From an uncultured Geobacteraceae bacterium (GTDB taxonomy: Bacteria; Desulfobacterota; Desulfuromonadia; Geobacterales; Pseudopelobacteraceae), in assembly GCA_903901875.1 (NCBI GenBank), contig CAIUSO010000038.1:1-64000 (forward strand): a DNA stretch of 64,000 nucleotides, written 5' to 3'. Below the pieces are notes generated by a model. That model ran no database searches. It saw only the letters and a program-made list of their open reading frames with translations, and was not told the origin of the DNA. Every line of letters starts with the position of its first letter. Within the stretch, counting starts at the first letter, position 1. The position numbers and the translations under genes are program-made. Shown here in pieces: positions 54,521 to 63,012 of the stretch.

Positions 54521-56200
54521 ATGTCCCGTATAACCCTTGACCCGATCACCCGCATCGAAGGTCACCTGAGAATAGATGTCGAAGTAAAGGGGGGCGTGGT
54601 CAGCAACGCCTGGTCGTCCGCCCAGATGTGGCGCGGTATTGAAACCATCCTTCAGGGGCGTCCTCCCCAGGATGCCTGGATCTATGCCCAGCGTTTCTGC
54701 GGTGTCTGCACCACGGTACACGCCATTTCATCCATCCGTTCCGTGGAACATGCCCTCAGTGTGGAAGTGCCACTCAACGCCCAGTACATCCGCAACATGA
54801 TCATGGCCCAACATTCGGTGCAGGATCATATCGTTCACTTCTATCATCTGTCGGCCCTTGACTGGGTGGATGTGGTATCTGCCCTGCGGGCCGATCCGAA
54901 AAAAACCGCCCAACTGGCCCAGAGCATTTCCGACTGGACCGGCAACAGTGAAACCGAGTTCAGGGCGGTGCAGAGCAAGCTGAAATCCTTCGTTGAGACC
55001 GGCCGTCTCGGCATCTTTTCCTCGGGCTACTGGGGTCATCCGGCCATGAAACTGCCGCCGGAAGCCAATCTGATGGCGGTTGCCCATTACCTGAAGGCCC
55101 TTGATTACCAGCGGAAGGCGGCCCAGGTGGGTGCCATTCTGGGGGGTAAAAATCCCCACATCCAGAATCTGTGTGTGGGGGGGGTAGCTACAGCCATCAA
55201 CATGGATAATCTGGCGACCATCAACATGGAAAAACTGGCCGCCCTGCGGGCCCTCATGGAAGAAACACGGGATTTTGTTCAGAAGGTCTACTACCCGGAT
55301 ATGATCGCCATCGCCTCAGCGTACAAAGAGTGGTTCCATTACGGCCGGGGGGTGGTGAATTATCTGGCGGTGCCGGAAATGCCGGAAGATACCAAAAACA
55401 GCTCCTTTGCCCTGCCGGGAGCCATCATCAGTGACGGCAATATCAAGGGGGCGAAGATCATCACCAACCATCAGGATCAGGGATTGATCAACAGTATTAC
55501 CGAGAATGTGGCCCATGCCTGGTACGAGGGGAGCGGCAGTCGCCATCCCTGGGAGGGGGAAACCAAGCCCCACTACACCGATTTTGAGGACAACGGCAAG
55601 TACTCCTGGTGCAAGGCACCTCGCCTTGATGGCAAAGCGGTACAGGTTGGTCCACCTGCTCAATTATTTGCTGCCTATGCCGGGGGCAATAAGAAGGTTA
55701 TCAATCTGGTTGACAGCAGCTGCGCCAAAATCGGTATCGGCGTCAATGATCTGCATTCAACCATGGGACGTCTGGGTGCCCGAGCCATCCGTGCCCATAT
55801 CATGGCCGACTATTCCCTGGAATATCTGGACAAACTGACTGAAAACATCGGGAAAGGGGATAAAACCTACGCCAATCATACCGAAATGCCGGCCGGTGAA
55901 TACCGTGGTGTCGGTTTCCATGAGGCTCCCCGTGGTACCCTGTCCCACTGGATTGTCATCAAGGATAAAAAGATCAAGAACTATCAGGCGGTAGTCCCCT
56001 CAACCTGGAACGCTTCTCCCCGCGACGAAAAAGGGGTTCTGGGCCCCTATGAAGCATCTCTGGTCGGTAATCCGGTGGCACAGGAAGATAAGCCGCTGGA
56101 AGTACTGCGTACCATTCACTCCTTCGACCCCTGCATCGCCTGTGCGGTCCACACCATTGATCCGGACGGCAAAGAGATCACGAAAGTCAAGGTGATGTAA
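54521..56200 (+). CDS. hybC: NiFe hydrogenase large subunit (Hyb type)
   Basis: 559 residues holding the NiFe active site. The two cysteine pairs are present: RFCGVCTTVHA near the N-terminus and DPCIACAVH near the C-terminus. The 15 residues after the last His (TIDPDGKEITKVKVM) are the tail removed by the maturation protease once Ni is inserted. It has no signal peptide and crosses with HybO through the Tat system. GGAGG lies seven bases before the ATG. The protease gene hybD follows at once. Fe-cyanide and Ni insertion genes (hyp) are not in the window. Confidence 0.97.
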   Translation: MSRITLDPITRIEGHLRIDVEVKGGVVSNAWSSAQMWRGIETILQGRPPQDAWIYAQRFCGVCTTVHAISSIRSVEHALSVEVPLNAQYIRNMIMAQHSVQDHIVHFYHLSALDWVDVVSALRADPKKTAQLAQSISDWTGNSETEFRAVQSKLKSFVETGRLGIFSSGYWGHPAMKLPPEANLMAVAHYLKALDYQRKAAQVGAILGGKNPHIQNLCVGGVATAINMDNLATINMEKLAALRALMEETRDFVQKVYYPDMIAIASAYKEWFHYGRGVVNYLAVPEMPEDTKNSSFALPGAIISDGNIKGAKIITNHQDQGLINSITENVAHAWYEGSGSRHPWEGETKPHYTDFEDNGKYSWCKAPRLDGKAVQVGPPAQLFAAYAGGNKKVINLVDSSCAKIGIGVNDLHSTMGRLGARAIRAHIMADYSLEYLDKLTENIGKGDKTYANHTEMPAGEYRGVGFHEAPRGTLSHWIVIKDKKIKNYQAVVPSTWNASPRDEKGVLGPYEASLVGNPVAQEDKPLEVLRTIHSFDPCIACAVHTIDPDGKEITKVKVM

Positions 56201-56713
56201 GTGAAAACATTGATTTTCGGGGCTGGAAACCTGCTCCTCACCGACGAGGGTTTCGGTGTTCATTTTGTCAATTACCTGCAGCAGAATTACCGGTTCGGTG
56301 ATGACGTTGAACTGTATGACGGCGGCACCCTGGGTATCATGGTAACCCACAAGCTTGAGGAGGCGGACCGGGTCTATATTGTGGATATCATCGATGCCGC
56401 CGGTGAAGCGGGGGAAATATTCCGCTATGAAAAAGAGGCGTTCATGCTGGGGCGGTTGCCGGTCAAGATGTCTCCCCACCAGATCGGCATCCAGGAGGTC
56501 TTGACCCTGACCGATTTTCGTGATCGCTGTCCGGAGCAGGTAACCCTGTTTGGGATTATCCCCAGCTCATACGATGCCGGGGTGGAGTTGTCACCACTGT
56601 TGGCCGGCAAATTGCCCGGTCTGGCGGAGCTGGTGGTGGCGGAGCTGGAAGGGGCGGGGCATTTGGTTGAACGGGGTCCTGTTTCTCTGGAGGGTACCAT
56701 AGCTGAAGCATGA
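56201..56713 (+). CDS. hybD: Hydrogenase maturation protease (HybD)
   Basis: 170 residues, slightly above the usual 160. It cuts the C-terminal tail of HybC after the Ni-binding His. N-terminal IFGAGNLLLTDEGFGVHF holds the first metal-binding Glu, followed by DGGTLG and DIIDAAG with the Asp, and SPHQIG with the His. It starts with GTG directly after the hybC stop (TAAGTG), with GGTGATG as a possible ribosome site. It is last in the operon, followed by a clear terminator. Confidence 0.94.
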   Translation: MKTLIFGAGNLLLTDEGFGVHFVNYLQQNYRFGDDVELYDGGTLGIMVTHKLEEADRVYIVDIIDAAGEAGEIFRYEKEAFMLGRLPVKMSPHQIGIQEVLTLTDFRDRCPEQVTLFGIIPSSYDAGVELSPLLAGKLPGLAELVVAELEGAGHLVERGPVSLEGTIAEA

Positions 56714-56736
56714 CGGAATCGCTTCCCCCTCCCTAA

Positions 56737-56764
56737 CCCTCCCCTCCTGGGGAGGGGATTTTTT
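56737..56764 (+). terminator. Terminator of the hyb operon
   Basis: CCCTCCCC-TCCT-GGGGAGGG (56737-56756) followed by GATTTTTT, 24 bp after the hybD stop. Confidence 0.9.
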
Positions 56765-56790
56765 AGATGCTCTTGGAGCCAATTACACAT

Positions 56791-56842
56791 AAATTGTCAT
56801 CCCCGAATGCCTTTATCGGGGATCCAGGTTTTTCAGACAGTT
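56791..56842 (-). repeat. Partial copy (52 bp) of the 117-bp repeat
   Basis: Inverted relative to copies 1 and 2, it keeps only the second hairpin and the right end. Its reverse complement differs from 23267-23317 at a single base. It lies just beyond the end of the convergent RhlE-like gene. Confidence 0.88.
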
Positions 56843-56876
56843 GGCCAGGTAATAAACACCTTTTTCATTCGGGCAC

Positions 56877-58217
56877 CTATTTACCTCGTCGTGAACTGTT
56901 GAAGGTGGCCTTTGGTGCGCCGCCGGCGTTGCCCGGTCTGCCCTGTTGGGGGCGCCCGGCTGGTTTGGCACCGGGGTGATCCGCTTTGAACGGATTGATG
57001 GAAAGCGCATTTCCCTTCTTTGGGTCGGTCGGTTTGCGCTGTGGCCGTGGTTCACGGGGGGGGCGGGCGAACTCTTCATCTTTTCGCGGTGCCGCGACCG
57101 AGTAGTCAAATCCGGGTACCGTGCGCCGCTCCAGTGGAGAGCCCAGCTTCTTCTCGATGGTGCGTACCATGATGGTATCGTCCTGACAGACCATGGTGAA
57201 GGCATCGCCGCTTTTTGCCGCCCGACCGGTACGGCCGATGCGGTGAACATAGGCTTCCGGGGTGTCGGGGATATCGTAATTGACGACGTGTGAAATCAGG
57301 GATACGTCGATGCCCCGTGCGGCAATGTCGGTGGCCACCAGAATCTGGAAGGTACCGTCACGAAAGCCATCTAAAGCTGCCTGCCGGCGGTTCTGTGAGA
57401 GATTCCCCTGAAGTGATGCCGCCTTGTATCCCGCTTTTTCCAACTGTTCCCCGAGCCGTTTGGCCCGATGTTTGGTACGGGTGAAGATCAGCACCGACTC
57501 GGTATCCGTATGCTTGAGCAGTTCCAGCAGCAGTGGTGTTTTCAGATGCTGTTCCACCGGGTAGAGGGCGTGGGAAACGGTCACCGGTGGTGCCGTATTA
57601 CCGACCTTTACCGTGGCCGGATCTTTAAGGATCTCCTGGGCCAGTTTGTTGATATCGGGGGGCATGGTGGCCGAAAAGAGCAGGGTTTGCCGCTTGGCCG
57701 GAATTTTTGCCAGAATCTTCCGTATATCGGGGAGGAACCCCATGTCAAACATCTGGTCCGCCTCGTCCAGTACCAGCACCTCAAGGTGGGAGAGGTCAAC
57801 GGTCCCCTGTCCCATATGGTCCAGTAAACGTCCCGGACAGGCAACCACGATATCCACGCCGTTTTTCAAAGCCTGAATCTGGGGATTGACGTTGACGCCA
57901 CCGTAGACGGTAACACTTTTCAAACGGCTCCCCTTGCCCAGGGTTACGAAGGATTCGTGAATCTGTTCGGCCAGTTCCCGGGTGGGGGCTATCACCAGGG
58001 CGCGCAGTTGGCCCCGCTGGCCATTCATGAGCCGGTGCAGGATAGGCAGGGCAAAAGCGGCGGTCTTACCGGTGCCGGTCTGGGCCAGACCCATGACGTC
58101 CCGTCCCTCCATGACGATGGGAATTGCCTGCTGCTGGATCGGGGTGGGGGTGACATAGCCGGCCTGTGAGATGCTTTCGGCGATGACGGGGTGTAAATTA
58201 AACGAACTGAATTCCAT
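56877..58217 (-). CDS. DEAD-box RNA helicase, RhlE type
   Basis: 446 residues with all helicase motifs: Q motif (FNLHPVIAESISQAGYVTPTPIQ), AQTGTGKT, PTRELAEQI, DEADQMFDMGF, SAT, then the second domain with VATDIAARGIDV and HRIGRTGRAAKSG. The C-terminal tail is basic and Pro/Gly-rich (RPPREPRPQRK...RRGK), typical of RhlE, binding RNA. It unwinds RNA in ribosome assembly or decay, often more at low temperature. GAGG before ATG 58217 sets the start; a form 32 residues longer would start inside the terminator hairpin region. Confidence 0.93.
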   Translation of the reverse strand: MEFSSFNLHPVIAESISQAGYVTPTPIQQQAIPIVMEGRDVMGLAQTGTGKTAAFALPILHRLMNGQRGQLRALVIAPTRELAEQIHESFVTLGKGSRLKSVTVYGGVNVNPQIQALKNGVDIVVACPGRLLDHMGQGTVDLSHLEVLVLDEADQMFDMGFLPDIRKILAKIPAKRQTLLFSATMPPDINKLAQEILKDPATVKVGNTAPPVTVSHALYPVEQHLKTPLLLELLKHTDTESVLIFTRTKHRAKRLGEQLEKAGYKAASLQGNLSQNRRQAALDGFRDGTFQILVATDIAARGIDVSLISHVVNYDIPDTPEAYVHRIGRTGRAAKSGDAFTMVCQDDTIMVRTIEKKLGSPLERRTVPGFDYSVAAPRKDEEFARPPREPRPQRKPTDPKKGNALSINPFKADHPGAKPAGRPQQGRPGNAGGAPKATFNSSRRGK

Positions 58218-58242
58218 TATATCCTCTTTTCTGTTGGTAACG

Positions 58243-58268
58243 AAAAAAGCCCCGGAAATTTCCGGGGC
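58243..58268 (-). terminator. Terminator between moaC and the helicase gene
   Basis: The perfect palindrome GCCCCGGAAATTTCCGGGGC (58249-58268) is followed on the minus strand by TTTTTT (58248-58243). It lies 66 bp after moaC but only 25 bp before the helicase ATG, so it also sits inside any helicase leader. Confidence 0.85.
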
Positions 58269-58334
58269 CTTCGCAAATGTGCTATCCGGTACTTCAATTG
58301 TGTACCTCACCATATCAGCTTTGGGTGCGTCATG

Positions 58335-58841
58335 TCAAGTCAATCGAACCGACGGCGGCGTGGGCACCTCTCCGTGGCGGTAGATGCCGCTTTTCCCCCC
58401 CTCCTTGAAGAGCAGTCTGATCTCCCCGATCATGATCGATTTATCACTCCCCTTGCACATGTCGTAGATGGTCAGGGCGGCAACGGTGGCTCCGGTCATG
58501 GCCTCCATCTCCACGCCGGTCCGCTCGAAGGCCCGGACCGTGCAGCGCACCGTAATGGTGCCGCTCCCTTCGTCCAGGTCGAAATCAACGGTGACGTGAT
58601 GGATGGCCAGTGGGTGGGAGAGCGGGATCAGCTCGCACGTCCGCTTGGCCCCCATGATGCCGGCCAGACGGGCTACCCCCAGCACGTCCCCCTTGGCCAT
58701 GGCGCCCTGCCGCACGGCGGCCAGCAGGGGAGGGGACATCTCTACGGTGGCGGCGGCAATGGCCGTCCGCATGGTGGGCTGTTTGCCGCTGACATCGACC
58801 ATGATGGCGTGTCCGTCCCGGTCAAAATGATTAAATTCCAT
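58335..58841 (-). CDS. moaC: Cyclic pyranopterin monophosphate synthase
   Basis: 168 residues, usual length. It makes cPMP from the MoaA product in molybdopterin synthesis. Family motifs: KGDVLGVARLAGIMGAK, IPLSHPLAIHHVTVDF, GVEMEAMTGATVAALTIYDMCK and the catalytic lysine near the end of that block (CKGSDKSIMI). It starts 11 bp after pilT and is probably co-transcribed. No other moa gene is in the window. Confidence 0.97.
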   Translation of the reverse strand: MEFNHFDRDGHAIMVDVSGKQPTMRTAIAAATVEMSPPLLAAVRQGAMAKGDVLGVARLAGIMGAKRTCELIPLSHPLAIHHVTVDFDLDEGSGTITVRCTVRAFERTGVEMEAMTGATVAALTIYDMCKGSDKSIMIGEIRLLFKEGGKSGIYRHGEVPTPPSVRLT

Positions 58842-58852
58842 GGTTCTTTCCC

Positions 58853-59914
58853 CTACGCCGGAGTCAGGTACTGCTCGAACTGTTTCTTGTCGGAGGCACA
58901 GCGGTACGCTTCCTCGGGGTTGACCTTTTTCATTTTGAGCAGGTCAAGCAGATGCTGGTCCATGAGCTGCATGCCATCTTTTTTGGCGGTCTGCATGATC
59001 GAAGGGATCTGGAAGGTCTTCCCCTCCCGGATGAGGTTGGCGATGGCCGGTGTGCCGAGCATGATTTCCAGGGCCGCCACCCGCCCCTTGCCGTCGGCGG
59101 TCTTGAGAAGCTGCTGGCAGACGACCCCTTTGAGGGATTCTGAGAGCATGGCCCGTACCTGTTCCTGCTGGTCGGTGGGAAACACATCAATGATACGATC
59201 CACGGTTTTGGCTGCGGTGCTGGTGTGGAGGGTACCAAAAACCAGATGGCCGGTTTCAGCGGCACTCATGGCCAGCTGAATGGTAATCAGATCTCGCATT
59301 TCACCCACCAGTATGACGTCCGGGTCTTCCCGCAGGGCTGCCTTGAGGGCGGAGGCAAAGCTGTCGGTGTGCTCGCCGATCTGCCGTTGGTTCAGGAGCG
59401 AAAGCTTGTTTTCATGGATGAATTCCAGAGGATCCTCAAAGGTAAGGATATGCTCCTGACGGGTGGTGTTAATGAGGTCGATCATGCCGGCCAGGGTGGT
59501 GGACTTGCCGGAACCGGTGGGGCCGGTCACCAGCACCAGTCCCTTTTTAAAGGCGGTCATCCGCCGCACCCCTTCCGGCAGCCCCAGGTCGTCGGCCGAG
59601 AGGATTTTGGAGGGGATGATACGGAATACGGCGGCGATGCCCCGGTACTGCATGAGCATATTACCCCGGAAACGGGCCACACCGGCCAGTTCGTAGGCAA
59701 AATCCAGATCTTTATGCTCGATGAACTGCTCTTTCTGCTTTTCTGTCAAGATCTCGAAGAGGATGGCTTTTAACTCATCGTGGCCCAGTGCCTTGAAGTT
59801 GAGTCGTACCATTTCTCCCCGCAGACGGAAAATCGGCGGATTGCCGGTGGAAAGATGCAGGTCCGATGCCCCCTGTTCCTTCATCATGTTAAAGAGTGCG
59901 TCGATACGCGCCAT
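58853..59914 (-). CDS. pilT: Type IV pilus retraction ATPase PilT
   Basis: 353 residues. N-terminal PAS-like domain, then the AAA core: GPTGSGKSTTLAGM (Walker A), Asp box TFEDPLEFIHENK, Walker B-like LVGEMRDLITIQLAM, His box FGTLHTSTAAKTVDRIID. The C-terminal block with AIANLIREGKTFQIPSIMQT is the PilT AIRNLIRE motif (here AIANLIRE), needed for retraction. It lies 27 bp after the degenerate GspE-like gene and 11 bp before moaC. Confidence 0.94.
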   Translation of the reverse strand: MARIDALFNMMKEQGASDLHLSTGNPPIFRLRGEMVRLNFKALGHDELKAILFEILTEKQKEQFIEHKDLDFAYELAGVARFRGNMLMQYRGIAAVFRIIPSKILSADDLGLPEGVRRMTAFKKGLVLVTGPTGSGKSTTLAGMIDLINTTRQEHILTFEDPLEFIHENKLSLLNQRQIGEHTDSFASALKAALREDPDVILVGEMRDLITIQLAMSAAETGHLVFGTLHTSTAAKTVDRIIDVFPTDQQEQVRAMLSESLKGVVCQQLLKTADGKGRVAALEIMLGTPAIANLIREGKTFQIPSIMQTAKKDGMQLMDQHLLDLLKMKKVNPEEAYRCASDKKQFEQYLTPA

Positions 59915-59941
59915 GGAACGGTTCCTCCCCTTCAGTCAGGT

Positions 59942-61594
59942 CTACAGAATCACTGAGGCCATATATTCATCGGGAGACACATCCCCCCCCTGCAATAACT
60001 CTGCTCCCCTGTTCTCACTTCCCCGGTACCCTTCGGCACTCAGATGCTCCGTGAGGGGAGCCAGGGAGGATGCGTGGCGGAACAGCTGAAGAAACGGTCC
60101 GGTGAAGGGGATAATATCCATCAGGAACCGTCTGTCGCTGGAGCCGCTCTGGTTGCATTGTGTACACCCCCCGGACCGGTAAAACGCTGGAGGAGAAGCT
60201 TCAGCTCCCCATGGGGGCAGCTCTTCTGCCGGTGGTGTGTACGCGGAGCGACAGTGGGGACAGAGCAGCTGTACCCCCTTCCAGGCGATCAGGCCGTTCA
60301 CCACGGGGGGGAGAAAGTAGTTCTGTTCCCGGTAGATGAGGAGCCGGTTCAGTGCCTCTGCCATCCCCCGAATGGCCAGACCGGCCAGTACCAGTTTTCC
60401 CCCTGCGGCAGCCTGGCAGGCGGCTGTGAACGATGCCGGTTCGGTTGAATCTTCGATGACCAGAATATCCGGATCGTGGAGCAGTACGGTTCGGATGGTG
60501 GCGGCCCGTTCCAACTCGTCGGAGGGGAGGGGAATGCGGGGGAAACGGCCAGCGGATTTTCCCGGTCCCTCCCCCAGAATAAGCACATTCCTGCCGGTGG
60601 TGGCAATCTTCTCCAGCATCAGCTCCATGAAGCGATTCCGTTCGTCCCCCTGGCGGGAGGCGAAGAAGGTGATCCCCCGGGTTGCCTGAGACAGGGTGAC
60701 GATGTCCCGTTCCTGTTCGGGAAGCAGGGTAAGCTCGGCCATGGTTTGTGGCAGGATGGTGGTGGCGGAGGGGCGGATGGTCACGTATTCACCCCCGTAA
60801 CCGGGAATCAGGGCGATCTTGAAGCTGGTGGGGTGTGAACGGTACTTGAAAGTGAGTACCCCACCGGAGTGGTGATCGTCGGCCATACCGGCACCGATAC
60901 TCTTACGGATTTTTCTGACGATATCGGGATAATAGGTGGTGTTCAGGGTGCCGACCGGGTGCATGGTGCCGCTTCGTCTGCCGGTTACCAGCACCGATTC
61001 ACCCATGGGTTGGAGGGAGAGGGCCGAGAGCCGGTTCTGCATCGTGAAAATCAACAGATAATCCAACAGTTTTGCCCCGGTCAGGTCACTGTTGATGGTA
61101 TCCAGAACGGTGGGGGAAAAGGCTCCGGACGTAAAACCGAGCAGCTCCTGTTCATCACTGCCGTAGCAGGCTTCGATCATTTCCCGGATTTCACGGATCA
61201 GTGCCACCGACAGATTGACCTGACAGCCGCTCTGTTGTTCCACCGCCGCCAGGGCCGCCTTGTTCAGCGGATCGGAAATGGCGATGTTCAGTTCCCCTCC
61301 CGCCTGGATCAACGGAATCAGATTGAACTTCCGTGCCGTGGCCGCCGGGATCAGTTTGATGGCCTCGGGATCGATCATGTCATGTTTGAGACGGATATAG
61401 GGGAGGTCCAGCTGGTTGGAGAGTGCCCAGTCGATATCCTCCTGGGTGACGAAGCCGAGGGAGATCAGCGCTTCCCCCATTCGCATGCCGGAACGCTCCT
61501 GCAGTTCAAGGGCCGCCGCAATATCTGCTTCCGTAATGATCTTGCAGGCGGAGAGTATTTCCCCCAACGATCCTTTTTTTACCGGATGGGACAT
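59942..61594 (-). CDS. Degenerate GspE/PilB-like ATPase (pseudo-ATPase)
   Basis: 550 residues. The N-terminal domain (GSLGEILSACKIITEADIAAALELQERSGMRMGEALI...) is the MshEN/GspE-N fold that can bind c-di-GMP. The C-terminal half has the order of a type II/IV secretion ATPase, but key motifs are lost: the Walker A position reads FFASRQGDERNR, and the Walker B/Glu region reads DPDILVIEDSTEPASF instead of GEIRDxET. The four-cysteine zinc site (CPHC...CTQC) remains. It may regulate the pilus motor through the N-terminal domain rather than hydrolyse ATP. It is upstream of pilT on the same strand. Confidence 0.85.
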   Translation of the reverse strand: MSHPVKKGSLGEILSACKIITEADIAAALELQERSGMRMGEALISLGFVTQEDIDWALSNQLDLPYIRLKHDMIDPEAIKLIPAATARKFNLIPLIQAGGELNIAISDPLNKAALAAVEQQSGCQVNLSVALIREIREMIEACYGSDEQELLGFTSGAFSPTVLDTINSDLTGAKLLDYLLIFTMQNRLSALSLQPMGESVLVTGRRSGTMHPVGTLNTTYYPDIVRKIRKSIGAGMADDHHSGGVLTFKYRSHPTSFKIALIPGYGGEYVTIRPSATTILPQTMAELTLLPEQERDIVTLSQATRGITFFASRQGDERNRFMELMLEKIATTGRNVLILGEGPGKSAGRFPRIPLPSDELERAATIRTVLLHDPDILVIEDSTEPASFTAACQAAAGGKLVLAGLAIRGMAEALNRLLIYREQNYFLPPVVNGLIAWKGVQLLCPHCRSAYTPPAEELPPWGAEASPPAFYRSGGCTQCNQSGSSDRRFLMDIIPFTGPFLQLFRHASSLAPLTEHLSAEGYRGSENRGAELLQGGDVSPDEYMASVIL

Positions 61595-61633
61595 AACTGA
61601 CCTCCAATGGTTGATTCAAGGCTGGAACGATCT

Positions 61634-62995
61634 CTACTCGCTCCGTTCACTGAGATTTTCAAAACGGGTATGTTCGCCGAAGAACGCCAGATTGACGATA
61701 CCGGTGGCACCGTTACGTTGTTTGCCAATGACCAGTTCGGCATTTCGTTCATGCCCCTGGGTACAGGAGTTGTCCCGCTTGCGGCACTGTTCGCAGTACA
61801 CCGCTTCGCGGTAGACGAACATGATCACGTCGGCGTCCTGCTCGATGGCACCCGATTCACGCAGGTCGCTCATCATGGGGCGTTTGTCGGCGCGTTTTTC
61901 CAGTTCCCGGTTCAGCTGGGAGAGGGCAATGACCGGAACGCCCAACTCCTTGGCCAGGGCCTTCAAAGACTGGGAAATTTCCGAAATCTCCTGCTGCCGT
62001 GACTCAATGCGGGTTCCGGCCTTCATCAGCTGCAGGTAATCGACGATGACCAGTCCGATATCATGCTCACTTTTGAGGCGGCGGGCCTTGGAACGGAGTT
62101 CCAGAACGCTGATGGCCGGCGTGTCATCAATGAAGATTTTAGCATCGTGGAGGACACCGGCGGCCCTGGTCAGACGGGGCCAGTCGCTGTCCAGGAAGTG
62201 ACCGGTGCGCATGCGCCCGAAGTCAACCCGGGCAATGGAGGCGAGGAAGCGCATCACCAGGTCTTCTTTTCCCATCTCCAGGGAGAAGATGACCGAGGGG
62301 GTCTTTTTTTTGCTTTCGGCGCTGGCGTGCTGGGCGATATTGAGGGCCAGGGTGGTTTTCCCCATGGAAGGGCGGGCCGCAATGATGATCAGGTTACCTG
62401 GCTGGAAACCGGCGGTCATCTGGTCCAGATCGGCGTAGCCGGTCGGAACGCCGGTGATATGCTCCTTCCGTTCATTCAACGACTTGAGGATCTTGAAGGC
62501 TTCCTTGATGAGGGGTTGAATCGGCACATACTGGGGTCTCAGCTTGTTCTCGCCGATTTCGAAGAGATCTTTCTGGGCCTTGTCCAGCAGTTCGTTGACG
62601 TCGGTCTGGTCTTCATAGCTGCGGGTGACGATGCCGGTGGCGATGGAGATGAGCTTCCGGTTGACCGACTTCTCTTTGACGATCTTGCAGTAATAGGTGA
62701 TATTGGCGGCCGTCGGGACGTAATCCACCAGCATCAGCAGATAGGCCGCTCCGCCGATTTCATCCAGTTCCCCCTTTTTCCGGAGAATCTCGGTCAGCGT
62801 GACCAGGTCGCACGGTTCGCGCCGGTCCGACAGTTCCATCATGGCCAGAAAAACCTTCCGGTGTACTTCCCGGTAAAAATCCTCCGGTACGATGCTTTCC
62901 AGCACCCGGTCAATGGCACTGTTATCGATCAGTATGCCCCCCAGAATGGACATTTCGGCGTCAAGGTTCTGGGGTGGAAGTTTGGGGTCGCTCAT
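61634..62995 (-). CDS. dnaB: Replicative DNA helicase DnaB
   Basis: 453 residues, standard length. N-terminal domain (PPQNLDAEMSILGGILIDNSAIDRV), linker, and RecA-like domain with Walker A ARPSMGKTTLALN, IDDTPAISVLELRSKARRL, VIVDYLQLM and ALSQLNRELEKRADKRPMMSDLRESGAIEQDADVIMF. It unwinds DNA ahead of the replisome. No intein is present, which is a common insertion in this gene. It lies 17 bp after the U32 gene and 39 bp before the GspE-like gene. Confidence 0.97.
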   Translation of the reverse strand: MSDPKLPPQNLDAEMSILGGILIDNSAIDRVLESIVPEDFYREVHRKVFLAMMELSDRREPCDLVTLTEILRKKGELDEIGGAAYLLMLVDYVPTAANITYYCKIVKEKSVNRKLISIATGIVTRSYEDQTDVNELLDKAQKDLFEIGENKLRPQYVPIQPLIKEAFKILKSLNERKEHITGVPTGYADLDQMTAGFQPGNLIIIAARPSMGKTTLALNIAQHASAESKKKTPSVIFSLEMGKEDLVMRFLASIARVDFGRMRTGHFLDSDWPRLTRAAGVLHDAKIFIDDTPAISVLELRSKARRLKSEHDIGLVIVDYLQLMKAGTRIESRQQEISEISQSLKALAKELGVPVIALSQLNRELEKRADKRPMMSDLRESGAIEQDADVIMFVYREAVYCEQCRKRDNSCTQGHERNAELVIGKQRNGATGIVNLAFFGEHTRFENLSERSE

Positions 62996-63012
62996 GTGAA
63001 TAGTATCCTTGT

